Shown here one piece after another: positions 37,010-46,947 of a stretch of DNA of 64,000 nt (position 1 is the stretch's first letter; each line of letters starts with the position of its first letter). The notes under the pieces are model-generated. The model did not search any database, was not told the origin of the DNA, and was given only the letters and a program-made list of their open reading frames with translations. The translations under genes and the position numbers were made by a program. This DNA is from Aurantiochytrium sp. KH105 (taxonomy: Eukaryota > Sar > Bigyra > Thraustochytrida > Thraustochytriidae): the NCBI GenBank assembly GCA_003116975.1, contig BGKB01000095.1:1-64000 (forward strand). Reading direction: 5' to 3'.

Positions 37010-39356
37010 CTAAATCATCGGACTTACTTCTGTCAAACTAATCGGCATATGAACTTCCTCTTCAATGCAGGGTAAAATCTCCATGCTCCGCCGCGTGCTC
37101 GCGTCGTCCTCCGTTTGCAGGTACTCGTCAATGCGCGCTTGCAACTCTGCGCACCGATTCACGGCCTCATCGCGCTCTTGTGAGAGGTTATCGACTTGCT
37201 TGCGAAGGGTAACCTTCTCATCGACAAGACCTTGCGACTCACGCTTGAGCTTGGTGAGCGCCTGTGACGCGCGCTCCTCGCGGTGTTTCAGATTCTCTAC
37301 CGCCTTGAGCAGGCTTTCGTGTCGCGACAGCGCCCCATTTGTTTTCTTTCCCTTGCCAGCCTTGCGACCAAAGAGAAAAGGCATCATCCGCGCGAGTCGC
37401 GAGGATTTCTGGGCTTTCGACTCGTTGAGTGAAAATCGCAGGTCAATCAAGCGATCCTCCACCTCCTGTTTTTCAGCCTCAAGCGCCACAATGCGTTGCT
37501 GTAGCTCCTCGACGACCGTTCTAGCAAGTTCAGGATCCTTGTACACGCTTTCGGCTTCCTCACGCATCTCCTTGGTCTGTCCTGGGCCAAAAAATTGGCT
37601 CTGCGCATCCATGAGCTTCCATTGTGTGCCGACTGTGACCATGGTAGGCTTTTTTATTCTGTTTTGCGAGTCTTGCGTCTTATTCTGCGTTCCTTGACCT
37701 ACTGAATGACCGCCTGTGGATGCGCCCGAATTGCTTTTCTGCCCGAGACTTGATGCACTTGAAGAGCGCGGCAACTTTGGTAAGGGAGGCAATGCGGGTG
37801 GACTTGCATCCGTGCCGGACGCGGACGAGAAGCTGGCCGATAGGGACGACGATGACGGCGATCTCCCTGCACTTGGTGCACTTGATGATGAGGTTTCCGT
37901 TGCGATACTTGCCGATGTACGCGTCGTCATGGATTGTGTGGAGGCTGCGTTGGCCGTCGGATCTTGATTTGGCTTTCTCGTTGCCAACGTCTGCTTCTTC
38001 TCTCTCCATTGCTCGAGCTTCATGTTCATACGCTCTGAGCGCTGCATTTCTGCATTAAGACGCTCCTTGAGGGCGTGGCACTGCCGCTCGTACTCTTGCG
38101 TAGACGTGACAAGGGCGCGCTCTGCCAACAAGAGCTTTTGCTGATAGTCTTGCGCCTTGTCCTCGACCAGAAGCTCAAAGCGTTTGAGCCTTTGCCGCAA
38201 AGCAGCCTCTCCTTCAGCATCGAGGACTCCGATTGTTTCTGTGCCATCTTTGAGCCAGCGAGTAGAGCGCACTCCATTTTGGTAAATTGCGCAACGTTCA
38301 GAGTCTTGCAAGAGCAAAATACCGTCGCGCCCCTTTTGCATAATGGTCCCATTTGGCTCCACAATTAAAAGTTGCCATGGACCCGTCTCGTTAATTTGCA
38401 CGCGCACACCAGATTTGAAGATGCGTAAGTGTTGCACGGTCTCGCCTCCTACCTGGGCATCCAGAGCACCGGATCCGCCACTTGCTGGGCCAGGTGTCTC
38501 TGAGATGCGGAGGCTGCCGCGCTGACTTTGCATGCGGACCATCGACTTGTCTGGATTTGACTGGACTTTACTCCCCTGTGTGGTGCGAGTTTCACATACG
38601 TTTCCTCTCATGTAAGCTTTCGTGGCCTCATTGCAGGAAGCACCACGTTCCCTGTCTTGAAATGCTGCAACTTACATCTGCATTGAGACGAATCTCTGTG
38701 CCATCTAGGTTGGTTTGCACGACGCTTCCGTCGGTGTGGACGACGATTCGAATGCCCGATTTGCTAATTTGCGTTCGTTTCCCCTGCGCGCATGCATTGA
38801 CGTTTGGTACGGTAGGCAGACAGATAGCAGCAGCCCCAGTATTGCTGATCAGGTCAGTACGAAGACCAAAGAGAACAACAAAAGCGCAGAGAAAGGCTAT
38901 TTTCAAGCAGGCGTAGCAACTTACATCTGGCGCAAGACTAATCGTGGACCCGTCCGGATTAACCTGCAACTTTGTTCCATCCTCGAGACGCTCAATACGT
39001 GTGCCTGTGAGGACGAATGGCGGTCAGCTCATGATTTCAAGATCCCTTTCTGTTTATTTGGCTCTTGTTGGCCGAGCCGCAGTGAAGAACGTACCGTCTA
39101 GATTCGTTTGCGAAGTTCGCCCCGTGGAGTACTGCACAAGCTTGACCCCATCCTTGGTCGTCTGTATGCGTGTGCCATCTCGCAAGACAGACACCACTGT
39201 GCCGTTTGGAAAGGTTTGCGTTCGAAGCACCTCGTCCGGGCTGGCTCCATCAAGAGCAGGATTCTCTTGCGTCTGCGATGAGTTGCTCTGCGGATGATGC
39301 CCTGCTTCGACCCCGCTGCTCAGGTTGTCTCTCGCTCGGGCAATATCGCAGGGCAT
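37010..39356 (-). CDS. TCP/SAS-4-like DG-repeat and coiled-coil protein, four exons
   Basis: Exons on the minus strand are 39356-39095, 39004-38925, 38783-38676 and 38575-37010, spliced by three GT-AG introns (90, 141 and 100 bp) into 671 aa. Each join preserves frame and completes a repeat: LDG|T, APD|G and NAD|G. The N-terminal 220 residues are a ladder of short beta repeats of the type DGTKLQVNPDGSTIS, very like the TCP (T-complex-10/CPAP/SAS-4 G-box) domain of centriole proteins or the C-terminal strands of SPAG17. A coiled coil (about residues 285-360), a Ser-rich linker and a second long coiled coil (about 500-640) follow. A centriolar or axonemal role is inferred. An in-frame ATG at 39584 would add 76 low-complexity residues. 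Confidence 0.78.
38576..38675 (-). other. Intron 3 of TCP-like gene
   Basis: 100 bp, donor GTAAGT, acceptor ACACAG. Phase 0, placed just after an Asp codon and before a Gly codon of a repeat. Confidence 0.82.
38784..38924 (-). other. Intron 2 of TCP-like gene
   Basis: 141 bp, donor GTAAGT, acceptor GCGCAG, phase 0, again between Asp and Gly of a repeat unit. Confidence 0.85.
39005..39094 (-). other. Intron 1 of TCP-like gene
   Basis: 90 bp, donor GTACGT, acceptor CTCACAG, phase 1, splitting the Gly codon of a DG pair. Confidence 0.85.
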
Positions 39357-40256
39357 TGTCGCGCGGTCAGACGCTCTTCCAAGCGTCCAGCAGGGTGCAG
39401 CGTCCCTTGCCCACGACTTTGTCGCTGCCGTAGGTAAAGGTGAGCCAAGAGGAAGGACGTCTTCGTTCTGCTTTGCTTTGCTCTTCTTTCCTTTTCCTAA
39501 AACCTGCTTTGCTTGCCCGGCTGGTGGACGGAGGGGAGGCTTTCCTTCGCCCCGTGCTGTGTCGTCTGGACGTCGGAAAGGCATGGGAACATGGCTCCCC
39601 AGCGGACTTCCTTTGGCCTCCCTCCATCCCCCTTTTACCGCCCTGCCTCCTTACTGTTGATGCGCTTGATGTTAACTCATTGTGCAAAAGCTCTTGCACG
39701 TACTTCGCGCGCACACACAAACACGCACGCGCGCACGCGCTATCGTGGTCGTCCAGACGACGAGCACTCATGGCGACCAAGGAGAGCAAGAGTCGGGTGT
39801 TTATGGCGCGCCGCGCGGCGTGGAATCTGCTGCAGGTCCCGAGTTGTTCGTGTGGGGGGTCTGTGGGGGGACACACGAGAGATCGTCCGCCGTCGGTCGG
39901 TCTGGCTGCCGGAAAGTCATCGCGCCGAAGCTGTATGCTGAGCCGCAATTCAAGTAGTATGACACCCCAAAACAAATTTAGTGATGGTGAATAAGTCGAA
40001 ATGCAATGGATGATTAAATCGGCGAAGGAGGCGAAAGCCTGCCGTGCGCTTTCTTCACCTCTCCTCTTCTCTCCTCTCCTCTTGAGGAATCGCTTATGCT
40101 TCTTTTGCACCACCATCACGTTTGCTTTTCCTCATTCGGCTCTGAGGGAGGTAATCAATTCAAAGATGACGAGGTGTTCTGTTTTTTTATATAAATGAAA
40201 AGGAAGGAGAAGGGGGTTTTGTAACAAAAGAAAATGAGAATGATCATATTCTGTGT
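39357..40256. other. Intergenic between two minus-strand genes
   Basis: Probable promoter of the TCP-like gene and 3' flank of the kinase fusion. The first 230 bp stay open in frame with the TCP-like gene. CT-rich tract at about 40057-40084. No further gene seen. Confidence 0.5.
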
Positions 40257-42983
40257 CTACGACGATTTGCTGTGCTGGCCGACGGGGAGGTGGCTCAGAT
40301 CGGAAAGCTTGGGACGCGTCGGTTCGTAGTCTGCAAAACGATAGCCAAACTCAGAGCCACCATATCCCTTCTCCGTCATAATGTTGCCCGTGGACGGGTC
40401 GATCCACGAGACCTCGAAGCTCGCAAAACGAAAGTTGACAAATTGTCGGTTCGGCCCCATGTTCAGCACAACCGTATCACCCTCATCCACAAAGACTTTC
40501 ATCGTGTAGGTGGTCTCATCACACTGGAAGCTAAGCCAAAGCTCTTTGGAGGGCTTCCCATCCGCGCCGATATCGGCGAAATTGCCGCTCAACGCGGTGA
40601 TTGGAGCGCCGCGCGAAGCCCCAGGCGGGCAAACAAAGCCAAATTTGCCATTGGAAAGCACAGGTAGGCTTGCCATTGTCACATTATACAGGCGACTGTT
40701 CTCCATGCTTCCCGTCCAAAAGTAGTTGGCAAGATAGCGCTGCATGTAGCCCCAGTCGCGAATACCAAAGGCGCGGTCCCGCATGCCGCGACCGTGGACA
40801 TCGTATCGCTCGCTGCCAATGTTCAAGCTCCCCTTCACGGTCCCGTAGAGTTCGAAATGCTCTTGATGCGCGGCCTTGAGCTCGTCGCCCCACTCCCGCG
40901 AAAGGGTTTCAAGCGCAAGAGCGCGGGCCGTCAATCCGGGGGAGACGTCGGTGCCGAACGAGAACATATCCATGTCTTTGGTCCACGTAACGTCAAAAAA
41001 GGAATCGACGAGCGCGTCCGTCTTGGTGTTGCGCAACTTGCCAGAAAAGGTGGCGCGCCACTGCTGCATCGGCGTCTCGCACATCAGGCGCAGCTCCGAC
41101 TTGCCGTCCTTGGATGTCACCGTCACAGAATCCTCCGTGTCAAACACCACGCATCCGTGCGTTGCCGGATGATCTGCCCACGTGAATATGGCGACACCAG
41201 GGACCTTGATGATGATCCAGGCTTCGCCATCCTCGTCACGGGGGCGCTTGCACACGCGCAAGCCCATGGAAGGTGCGCCAGTCTGCTCGTACGGAGCAAA
41301 GCTCGAGAGATAAAAGGAGTCGAATGCCGAGGTTTCCACCTCCGGCTTGCCCTTTGCCCAGTCCACAGGATGGTGACCTTCGAGGTATGCATCCTCAAGG
41401 TCGGTGGTTTTCTGCCCATGGTACCCCTTGCGAGACGAGGTGATTCGCTTGAGCAGACGGAACTTAAGCTCGTGCTTCATTCTGTTCCACCAGCCGGGCT
41501 TGAGTGTCGCAAGCTGCGCACGGAAAGCCTTGTAGCCCAGCAAATCATGAGCCGGATCGTCCGCGTTCGGAAGGACTTTTTGCAAAGGGGGCACGTCCCA
41601 AGCCGGCTCGGGGCCGCGATACCCGATGCGACCGAGTTCACGTCCGCCAAAGTGAGCGAGGGCCGTGTCGATAACACCTAGACGGTCAACTGCGGCACAA
41701 ATACGGAAAAAGTATTTCTTGTAGCCTTCGGCCGCTTCGGTGTCAAAGGCAATGGCAAGCCCCGCGGCAACGTTCCAGCAAAAGACGAGTGCCAGCGCGA
41801 GCCGGAAGTCTCGATGCAAAACTTCCAGCTCCGTTAGTGCCGACTGCGAGTCGCGGGGAGTCAATCTGTCTTGAAAAGCATGAATGCGCTCCAGATACAT
41901 GCGAAGAATCTCATCGAGGTGCTCGCAAAGAAAGTCGGTCTCGGCAGACCCAGCAAAGAAGGATGCCAAGTCGATGGCCCCGTTGCCGCAGCGCAGGAGC
42001 TGGAAGTCGTAGAGACCGAGAATGCGGGTGCTCGCGTCGTCAGAGGTGACAAAGTAGGCATTGGCGAGATGCGAGTCGCCGTGCACGAGAGTGGCAGGCG
42101 CTCCGTCCCGGCCGCCTGTCATGTAATCATTGAGACGCTGTGCCAGCATGATAAGCTGCGGTCCTCGCTTGACGAGATCATCAGACATGGATTGCCCTGA
42201 CTTTGAGACGCAAGGGCCCCAGCCCGCATGCGCAAACTGCGTAGTCATGTTCAACACCGGGTCGTCGAGCCGAATAATGCTTTCAAGACCGGAGGATGCC
42301 GGCAGACCAAGAAAGGGGCCATGAAAGCTCGCGAGGCCCTCGGCGATGCAACGTGCCGTGTCAATGTCGCATACAGCGTCTTTCTCAGTCTGGAAGCGGA
42401 CGCGTTCGCACGAGACGTCAGACATGAGCACGTAAAAGTGACCATCGTCGTTGAAGCGCGCGGCGATTCCGCGAGGGACATGCACGCCAGAGTTGGCGGT
42501 ATCGAGCTTAGGCTCCACATCCTGGTAGAACCGGGCTTCCATCTCGTTCATGCGCGTAGGAGTAAAGGCCAGTCGGCTGGCGACTTCGTCGCGAGGCGTC
42601 TTGAGGATCATGACTTTGGGCAGCTCCGCATTGTTGAGCGCGTAGTCGATGGTGAGTCGGAACATGGAGCTCGCGTTGCCCATGTCGTCGCCCATTCGTT
42701 CGCGGCGAACAAGCTTCCGTACGGCGATCTTGTCGGCGCCAAATTTGCGCTTGAGTTCGCGGTCGAGCCACGTTGTGGTCACGTCGTCCTCGTTGAGGAC
42801 AAAGCCTGCTGCGCGCGCATCTCGGCCGCGCGTTAGCCGCTCCCATACAAGTCGGACCAGAAGCACAAGTGCACGCTTGATGAAGGGGTACTTCTGGACC
42901 TTGCGCACCAAGCTCGCGAGGAAGGCCGCGGCCACGGCAGCCGCCGTGAGCCGCGCGACGCGGCGTCGTGTGAGTGCCGCCAT
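40257..42983 (-). CDS. EcK/APH-type small-molecule kinase fused to a lipocalin-like (AttH/DUF7064-like) domain
   Basis: 908 aa, ATG at 42983. A hydrophobic, basic N-terminus (residues 11-26, then 36-46) could anchor it in a membrane. Residues about 80-440 are an aminoglycoside-phosphotransferase/ecdysteroid-kinase-like domain. It has the ATP Lys in KVMILKTP (128), the helix Glu at 148-150, catalytic HGDSHLAN (Asp303, Asn308) and the metal site YDFQ (Asp326). All key residues are present, so it should be active. Residues about 560-905 form a beta-rich domain with the GRGMRDRAFGIRDWG motif seen in AttH/hydroxyneurosporene-synthase and Svf1-like lipocalin-type proteins, which bind lipids. Kinase substrates in this family are sterols or other small alcohols; here the substrate is unknown. 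Confidence 0.8.
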   Translation of the reverse strand: MAALTRRRVARLTAAAVAAAFLASLVRKVQKYPFIKRALVLLVRLVWERLTRGRDARAAGFVLNEDDVTTTWLDRELKRKFGADKIAVRKLVRRERMGDDMGNASSMFRLTIDYALNNAELPKVMILKTPRDEVASRLAFTPTRMNEMEARFYQDVEPKLDTANSGVHVPRGIAARFNDDGHFYVLMSDVSCERVRFQTEKDAVCDIDTARCIAEGLASFHGPFLGLPASSGLESIIRLDDPVLNMTTQFAHAGWGPCVSKSGQSMSDDLVKRGPQLIMLAQRLNDYMTGGRDGAPATLVHGDSHLANAYFVTSDDASTRILGLYDFQLLRCGNGAIDLASFFAGSAETDFLCEHLDEILRMYLERIHAFQDRLTPRDSQSALTELEVLHRDFRLALALVFCWNVAAGLAIAFDTEAAEGYKKYFFRICAAVDRLGVIDTALAHFGGRELGRIGYRGPEPAWDVPPLQKVLPNADDPAHDLLGYKAFRAQLATLKPGWWNRMKHELKFRLLKRITSSRKGYHGQKTTDLEDAYLEGHHPVDWAKGKPEVETSAFDSFYLSSFAPYEQTGAPSMGLRVCKRPRDEDGEAWIIIKVPGVAIFTWADHPATHGCVVFDTEDSVTVTSKDGKSELRLMCETPMQQWRATFSGKLRNTKTDALVDSFFDVTWTKDMDMFSFGTDVSPGLTARALALETLSREWGDELKAAHQEHFELYGTVKGSLNIGSERYDVHGRGMRDRAFGIRDWGYMQRYLANYFWTGSMENSRLYNVTMASLPVLSNGKFGFVCPPGASRGAPITALSGNFADIGADGKPSKELWLSFQCDETTYTMKVFVDEGDTVVLNMGPNRQFVNFRFASFEVSWIDPSTGNIMTEKGYGGSEFGYRFADYEPTRPKLSDLSHLPVGQHSKSS

Positions 42984-43605
42984 CTCTTTCTTTGATTGAT
43001 CTTCGTTTGATTGTTTGTTTGCTTGTTTGCGATTGTTCTCTTGTTCGAGTTGCCAATGGTTGATGTGTGCATAGTAGTAGGCCTAGTAGGTCTTCTTCCT
43101 CCACCTGTGACGCAAACAACGCGCCATGTAACCCGAGCAGACGACAGACGTAGTCACCAACCCGACTGCCACCACGTTGGAAAGAGAGAGAGAGGGAAAG
43201 AGAGAAAGAGAGAGAGAGAGAAAAAGTACAGCTGTGCTATACGTAGGAGTCCTGCAAGTAATTGACATGTTTACAGGCAATAAAGATGTTTTTTATCAAC
43301 AACAAACTACAGCGTTGGGCTTGGGCTTGGGCTTGATACTTTTGCCAAGGACTACGAGCAGCCCGCAGAACGCTCCTCGCTAGTCGAGGCTCTGTGCCGC
43401 AGCACTACCGTTTTTACGCGTCCAAGACCTTTTTCTGAGACCAAGCGCTGTCTCAAAGGCCAATCACGTGACCTACTCGTAAAAGAAAGGCCAACTTCGA
43501 TTGACCTTGAGCCAGACCAGGAATGTGAGCCGGGTCAGAGAAAAAATTGACAAGCTTTCACGTTTCGTTACATGAGAGACCACATTTGTACGCAAACCCT
43601 TCGTC
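42984..43605. other. Intergenic with GA-rich microsatellite
   Basis: No gene seen. GA dinucleotide tract at 43181-43222. Upstream of the kinase fusion and downstream of ERV1, both on minus. Confidence 0.5.
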
Positions 43606-44199
43606 TCACTTGGCCTTGGCTTCACGACAGCCAGTCCGCCATCGCTCCTGGATCTTGGAGCAGTCAAATTTGGGCTTTCCAAGAACCTCATTTACTTCGT
43701 TGTGAGCATCGCAGAGCCAGCGCTCAAAGCTCGCGCGACTCGAGACGTCTGGAGGGTGTGCCTCCACGTGATTGCGAAAGTGCTCCCGGCAGTGCGCACA
43801 CGCATACAGCAGACTCATGGCCTCGATGAGGCCTCGTGCGGCATGCTGCTGCTCCTCAGATGGCTTGTCCGGGTAGTATGCGGCCGTGGTGTGGAGGAAC
43901 TCCCAAGTAGAGCGTCCCATTTGGCCTCGCGTAAGTGGGCATTCCTTTTTCGCTCCATTTGCACCTTTTGCGCCCTTACCCATCATGCCCATGAACATTT
44001 CCTTTTTGTCATCGCACACAGGCTCGGCGCAGTCTGGCCCAGCGGGCTCTGCATCTGCCGTCGAAGCAACCAGCGTCGAGGCCGATACCAGCGTGGCGCC
44101 AGAGGCGATGAGCGACAAGAGTCCCGCCAGTTTCTGGCGCGCCAAAGGCGATGCTGACGTTGCGGACGACGCCGCGACTCTCCGTGCAGCAGAAAGCAT
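43606..44199 (-). CDS. ERV1: Mitochondrial FAD-linked sulfhydryl oxidase ERV1/ALR
   Basis: 197 aa from ATG 44199, chosen because it gives a mitochondrial-type N-terminus (MLSAARRVAASSATSASPLA) followed by a hydrophobic stretch that could anchor it in the inner membrane. The Erv domain is complete: ECPLTRGQMGRSTWEFLHTTAAYYP, the FAD-proximal CAHC pair (Cys134/137), the FAD-binding HNEVN (168-172) and the structural pair Cys163-x16-Cys180. ERV1 reoxidises MIA40 in the intermembrane space and passes electrons to cytochrome c or oxygen. The N-terminal shuttle cysteines are spaced C-x4-C (57 and 62) rather than the CxxC of yeast and human. The frame stays open far upstream but that sequence is compositional. 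Confidence 0.95.
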   Translation of the reverse strand: MLSAARRVAASSATSASPLARQKLAGLLSLIASGATLVSASTLVASTADAEPAGPDCAEPVCDDKKEMFMGMMGKGAKGANGAKKECPLTRGQMGRSTWEFLHTTAAYYPDKPSEEQQHAARGLIEAMSLLYACAHCREHFRNHVEAHPPDVSSRASFERWLCDAHNEVNEVLGKPKFDCSKIQERWRTGCREAKAK

Positions 44200-45400
44200 C
44201 TTGACTTTGCGCACCCCAATCACGCGTCGACCCAACCGAGCCCCAGGCCAGCCTACACCGGAGAGACTAGCTTCTCTTTTCTCTCTCGGCCTCCGTCTCG
44301 GAGAGTGAGATTGACGATGATCGCCCCCTCCGGATATGGTTTTGCTTGGTGCAAAGGTGCAAAGGACGAGCTCGCCAGCCAGCCGGCCGCCAGGCCGTTC
44401 CGCCAATTCCCGCTTCACGCCACCTCCGGCTCGCCTGTCCTTAGTGGTAGCTGCAGCTGGCTGGCGCCGACGTCGGCTTTGAGCACCACGCTGTGCCCCG
44501 AGAGCTTCTCGAAAAGGTTTTGCCTCGTCTTGTCTTTGCCTTGCCTTGCCTTGCCTTGCTTCGAGCGCAAGAAAAAAAGGCAGCGCTCTCGGAAAGCTTG
44601 GCAGGCCTCGCCGTTGGTCGATCGGAAAGCAGCAGCGTCGGCAGCACGAGCAAGCCACCATGGCCAGCTCGACGCCCTCCATGCCCGCTCGCCAGGCCTC
44701 GCACGGCACACGCTTCATCTCCGACACCGCATGCAGATGCTAATCGGATCTCGGTCCTCGGATCTCGGTCTCGGCTTCGCGGCAGGCAGGAGGACCGCGG
44801 CATTGGTAGTAGTAGACCGGTGTCCAGCATTCATGTCAAGATCGTCACATCACAGAAAGCACTCGCTCTCAGCTGCCTGCCGTAGTACGTCCTGCCGCCA
44901 AACAGCTGCCGCCCCGACTCCCTTTCCAGCCGTTCTCTTCATTCCAGTCCGTCTAGTTGCTCCAGCCGCTCCTCTGCGCAACGCATCCCCCTTCCCCTCC
45001 GCTCCTTCTTCCGGCGCTCCTCCGCGCCGGACTCTGCCGAACCCCACCCCCGCACGCCCCTGTCCGAGACCGCGGGTGGCGCGGGCGGGGGGGCAGGCGC
45101 GGGGGGCAGGCGCGGAGTCCGTGCCTGTGGCCCTGCCGGGCGCCCTTCGCGGCGGCAGACACCAAGAAGCAGCAGGACTCGGCGAGGTAGGTGGCGGCGG
45201 TGCGCGGCGCGGGCCCGGGCAGGGCGGGTGGCGGGCGGGAGACTGGCGGAGCACGGGCTGGACAACGGCGCTGACTGACGGTATCATCGACGACGACGAC
45301 GACGACGTGGTGAACGCGGTACTCCTTCGTGTGTCCCGCGCAACGTGTGGCTTGCGTTGATTGGTGAACAACGTAGACTAGCAGCAGCAGCGAAGGTAAG
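44200..45400. other. Divergent promoter between ERV1 and RPL3
   Basis: GC-rich, with CCTTG pentamers at about 44535-44563 and open frames on all strands due to composition. It should drive the highly expressed RPL3 gene rightward and ERV1 leftward. GGTAAG stands directly before the RPL3 ATG. Confidence 0.6.
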
Positions 45401-46558
45401 ATGTCGCACCGCAAGTTTGAGGCCCCCCGCCATGGCAGCCTTGGCTTCCTCCCGCGCAAGCGGTCCAAGCACCACCGCGGTAAGATCCGGGCGTTCCCCA
45501 AGGACGACGCGTCCAAGGACATCCACCTCACCGCCTTCATGGCCTACAAGGCTGGCATGACCCACGTCACCCGCACCGTGGACAAGCCGGGCTCGAACGT
45601 GCACAAGAAGGAGGTTCTCGAGGCTGTCACCATCCTCGAGGCGCCCCCCATGGTCGGCGTCGGCATCGTCGGCTACATTGAGACCCCGCGTGGCCTTCGC
45701 TCGCTCACCACCGTCTGGGCTGAGCACTTGAGTGAGGAGGCCAAGCGCCGCTTCTACAAGAACTGGTACCACTCCAAGAAGAAGGCCTTCACCAAGTACG
45801 CCAAGAAGTACACCGAGGGCAACGGTGCCGATATCGAGACTGAGATCGAGCGCATCAAGAAGTACTGCTCGGTCGTCCGCCTTATCGCTCACACCCAGAT
45901 CAAGAAGCTGAATCTCCGCCAGAAGAAGGCCCACATTGCCGAGATCCAGATCAACGGTGGCTCCGTCGAGGACAAGGTCAACTTCGCCCGTGGCCTCTTC
46001 GAGCAGCAGATTCCCCTCGACAGTGTCTTCCAGAAGGACGAGATGTGCGACCTCATCGGTATCACCAAGGGTCACGGTTTCGAGGGTGTCGTCTCGCGCT
46101 TCGGTGTCACCCGTCTTCCCCGCAAGACCCACAAGGGTCTTCGCAAGGTTGCTTGCATTGGTGCCTGGCACCCTGCTCGCGTCAAGGTGACTGTGCCCCG
46201 CGCCGGTCAGCATGGTGTGCACCACCGCGTGGAGACCAACAAGAAGATCTACCGCCTCGGCAAGGCCGGCGAGAAGAGCTGCTCCACTGAGACCGATCTT
46301 ACCGTCAAGGACATCAACCCTCTCGGCGGCTTCGTGCGCTACGGTATTATCACCCAGGACTGGGTTATGATCAAGGGTGGTGCCCCGGGCCCCAAGAAGG
46401 CTCTCGTTACCATGCGCAAGTCCCTCCACACCCGTACCTCGCGCGCGGCCAAGGAGGAGATCGTCATCAACTTCATCGACACCTCGTCGAAGATGGGTCA
46501 CGGTCGCTTCCAGACCAAGGAGGAGCGCGAGCGCGTCTTTGGCTCCACCAAGCAGTAA
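45401..46558 (+). CDS. RPL3: 60S ribosomal protein L3 (uL3)
   Basis: 385 aa, ATG at 45401, intron-free. The N-terminus [20 protein letters not shown] is diagnostic for eukaryotic uL3. The central [11 protein letters not shown], the [15 protein letters not shown] loop that reaches the peptidyl-transferase centre (with the conserved Trp/His segment GAWHPARV) and the C-terminal [11 protein letters not shown] are all present. Length matches the family (about 387-403). The methylated His region ([20 protein letters not shown]) is conserved. Codon use is strongly biased to C-ending codons, as expected of a highly expressed gene, in contrast to the kinase that follows. Confidence 0.98.
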   Translation: MSHRKFEAPRHGSLGFLPRKRSKHHRGKIRAFPKDDASKDIHLTAFMAYKAGMTHVTRTVDKPGSNVHKKEVLEAVTILEAPPMVGVGIVGYIETPRGLRSLTTVWAEHLSEEAKRRFYKNWYHSKKKAFTKYAKKYTEGNGADIETEIERIKKYCSVVRLIAHTQIKKLNLRQKKAHIAEIQINGGSVEDKVNFARGLFEQQIPLDSVFQKDEMCDLIGITKGHGFEGVVSRFGVTRLPRKTHKGLRKVACIGAWHPARVKVTVPRAGQHGVHHRVETNKKIYRLGKAGEKSCSTETDLTVKDINPLGGFVRYGIITQDWVMIKGGAPGPKKALVTMRKSLHTRTSRAAKEEIVINFIDTSSKMGHGRFQTKEERERVFGSTKQ

Positions 46559-46947
46559 CTTCTTGGACGTCTATTTTTTCCTTTGTGCTTGTGACTCGTC
46601 GATCTTCCCCCCCTCCTTGCTCGCTTGCTTTGCCCACCTTCGCCCCCTTTTGCATTCCTCAGTCTTGCTTTGGACAGACGTTGGTAGTTTTGGGGGTTGC
46701 ACCAGCCTTCATAAAGTAGACAGTATAAACGGACAAAAAATGCAAAATGTGGCTTGGGTGCGTCTGTGTGGCTAGCGAAACGAGAGCACGCTCCCTCTCT
46801 CTCACACTATTGTTTATGAAGACCAGCGGATAACAGGCAAGCGTCTGACTGAGCACATGAGTCTCGCGGCATCGCTCGAATAACTTGAAACTTGCAGACA
46901 CAAACTTCCACCCCACGCGCTCCGGCCAAGCAAGCGCTCGCTACAGC
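46559..46947. other. Intergenic, same-strand spacer
   Basis: Holds the RPL3 3' UTR and the kinase leader. No gene seen. Confidence 0.5.

Noticed and set aside
45284-46501. 405-codon minus-strand frame across RPL3
   Set aside because: Antisense shadow caused by C-ending codon bias in RPL3; the product is a Leu/Val/Asp-rich artefact.
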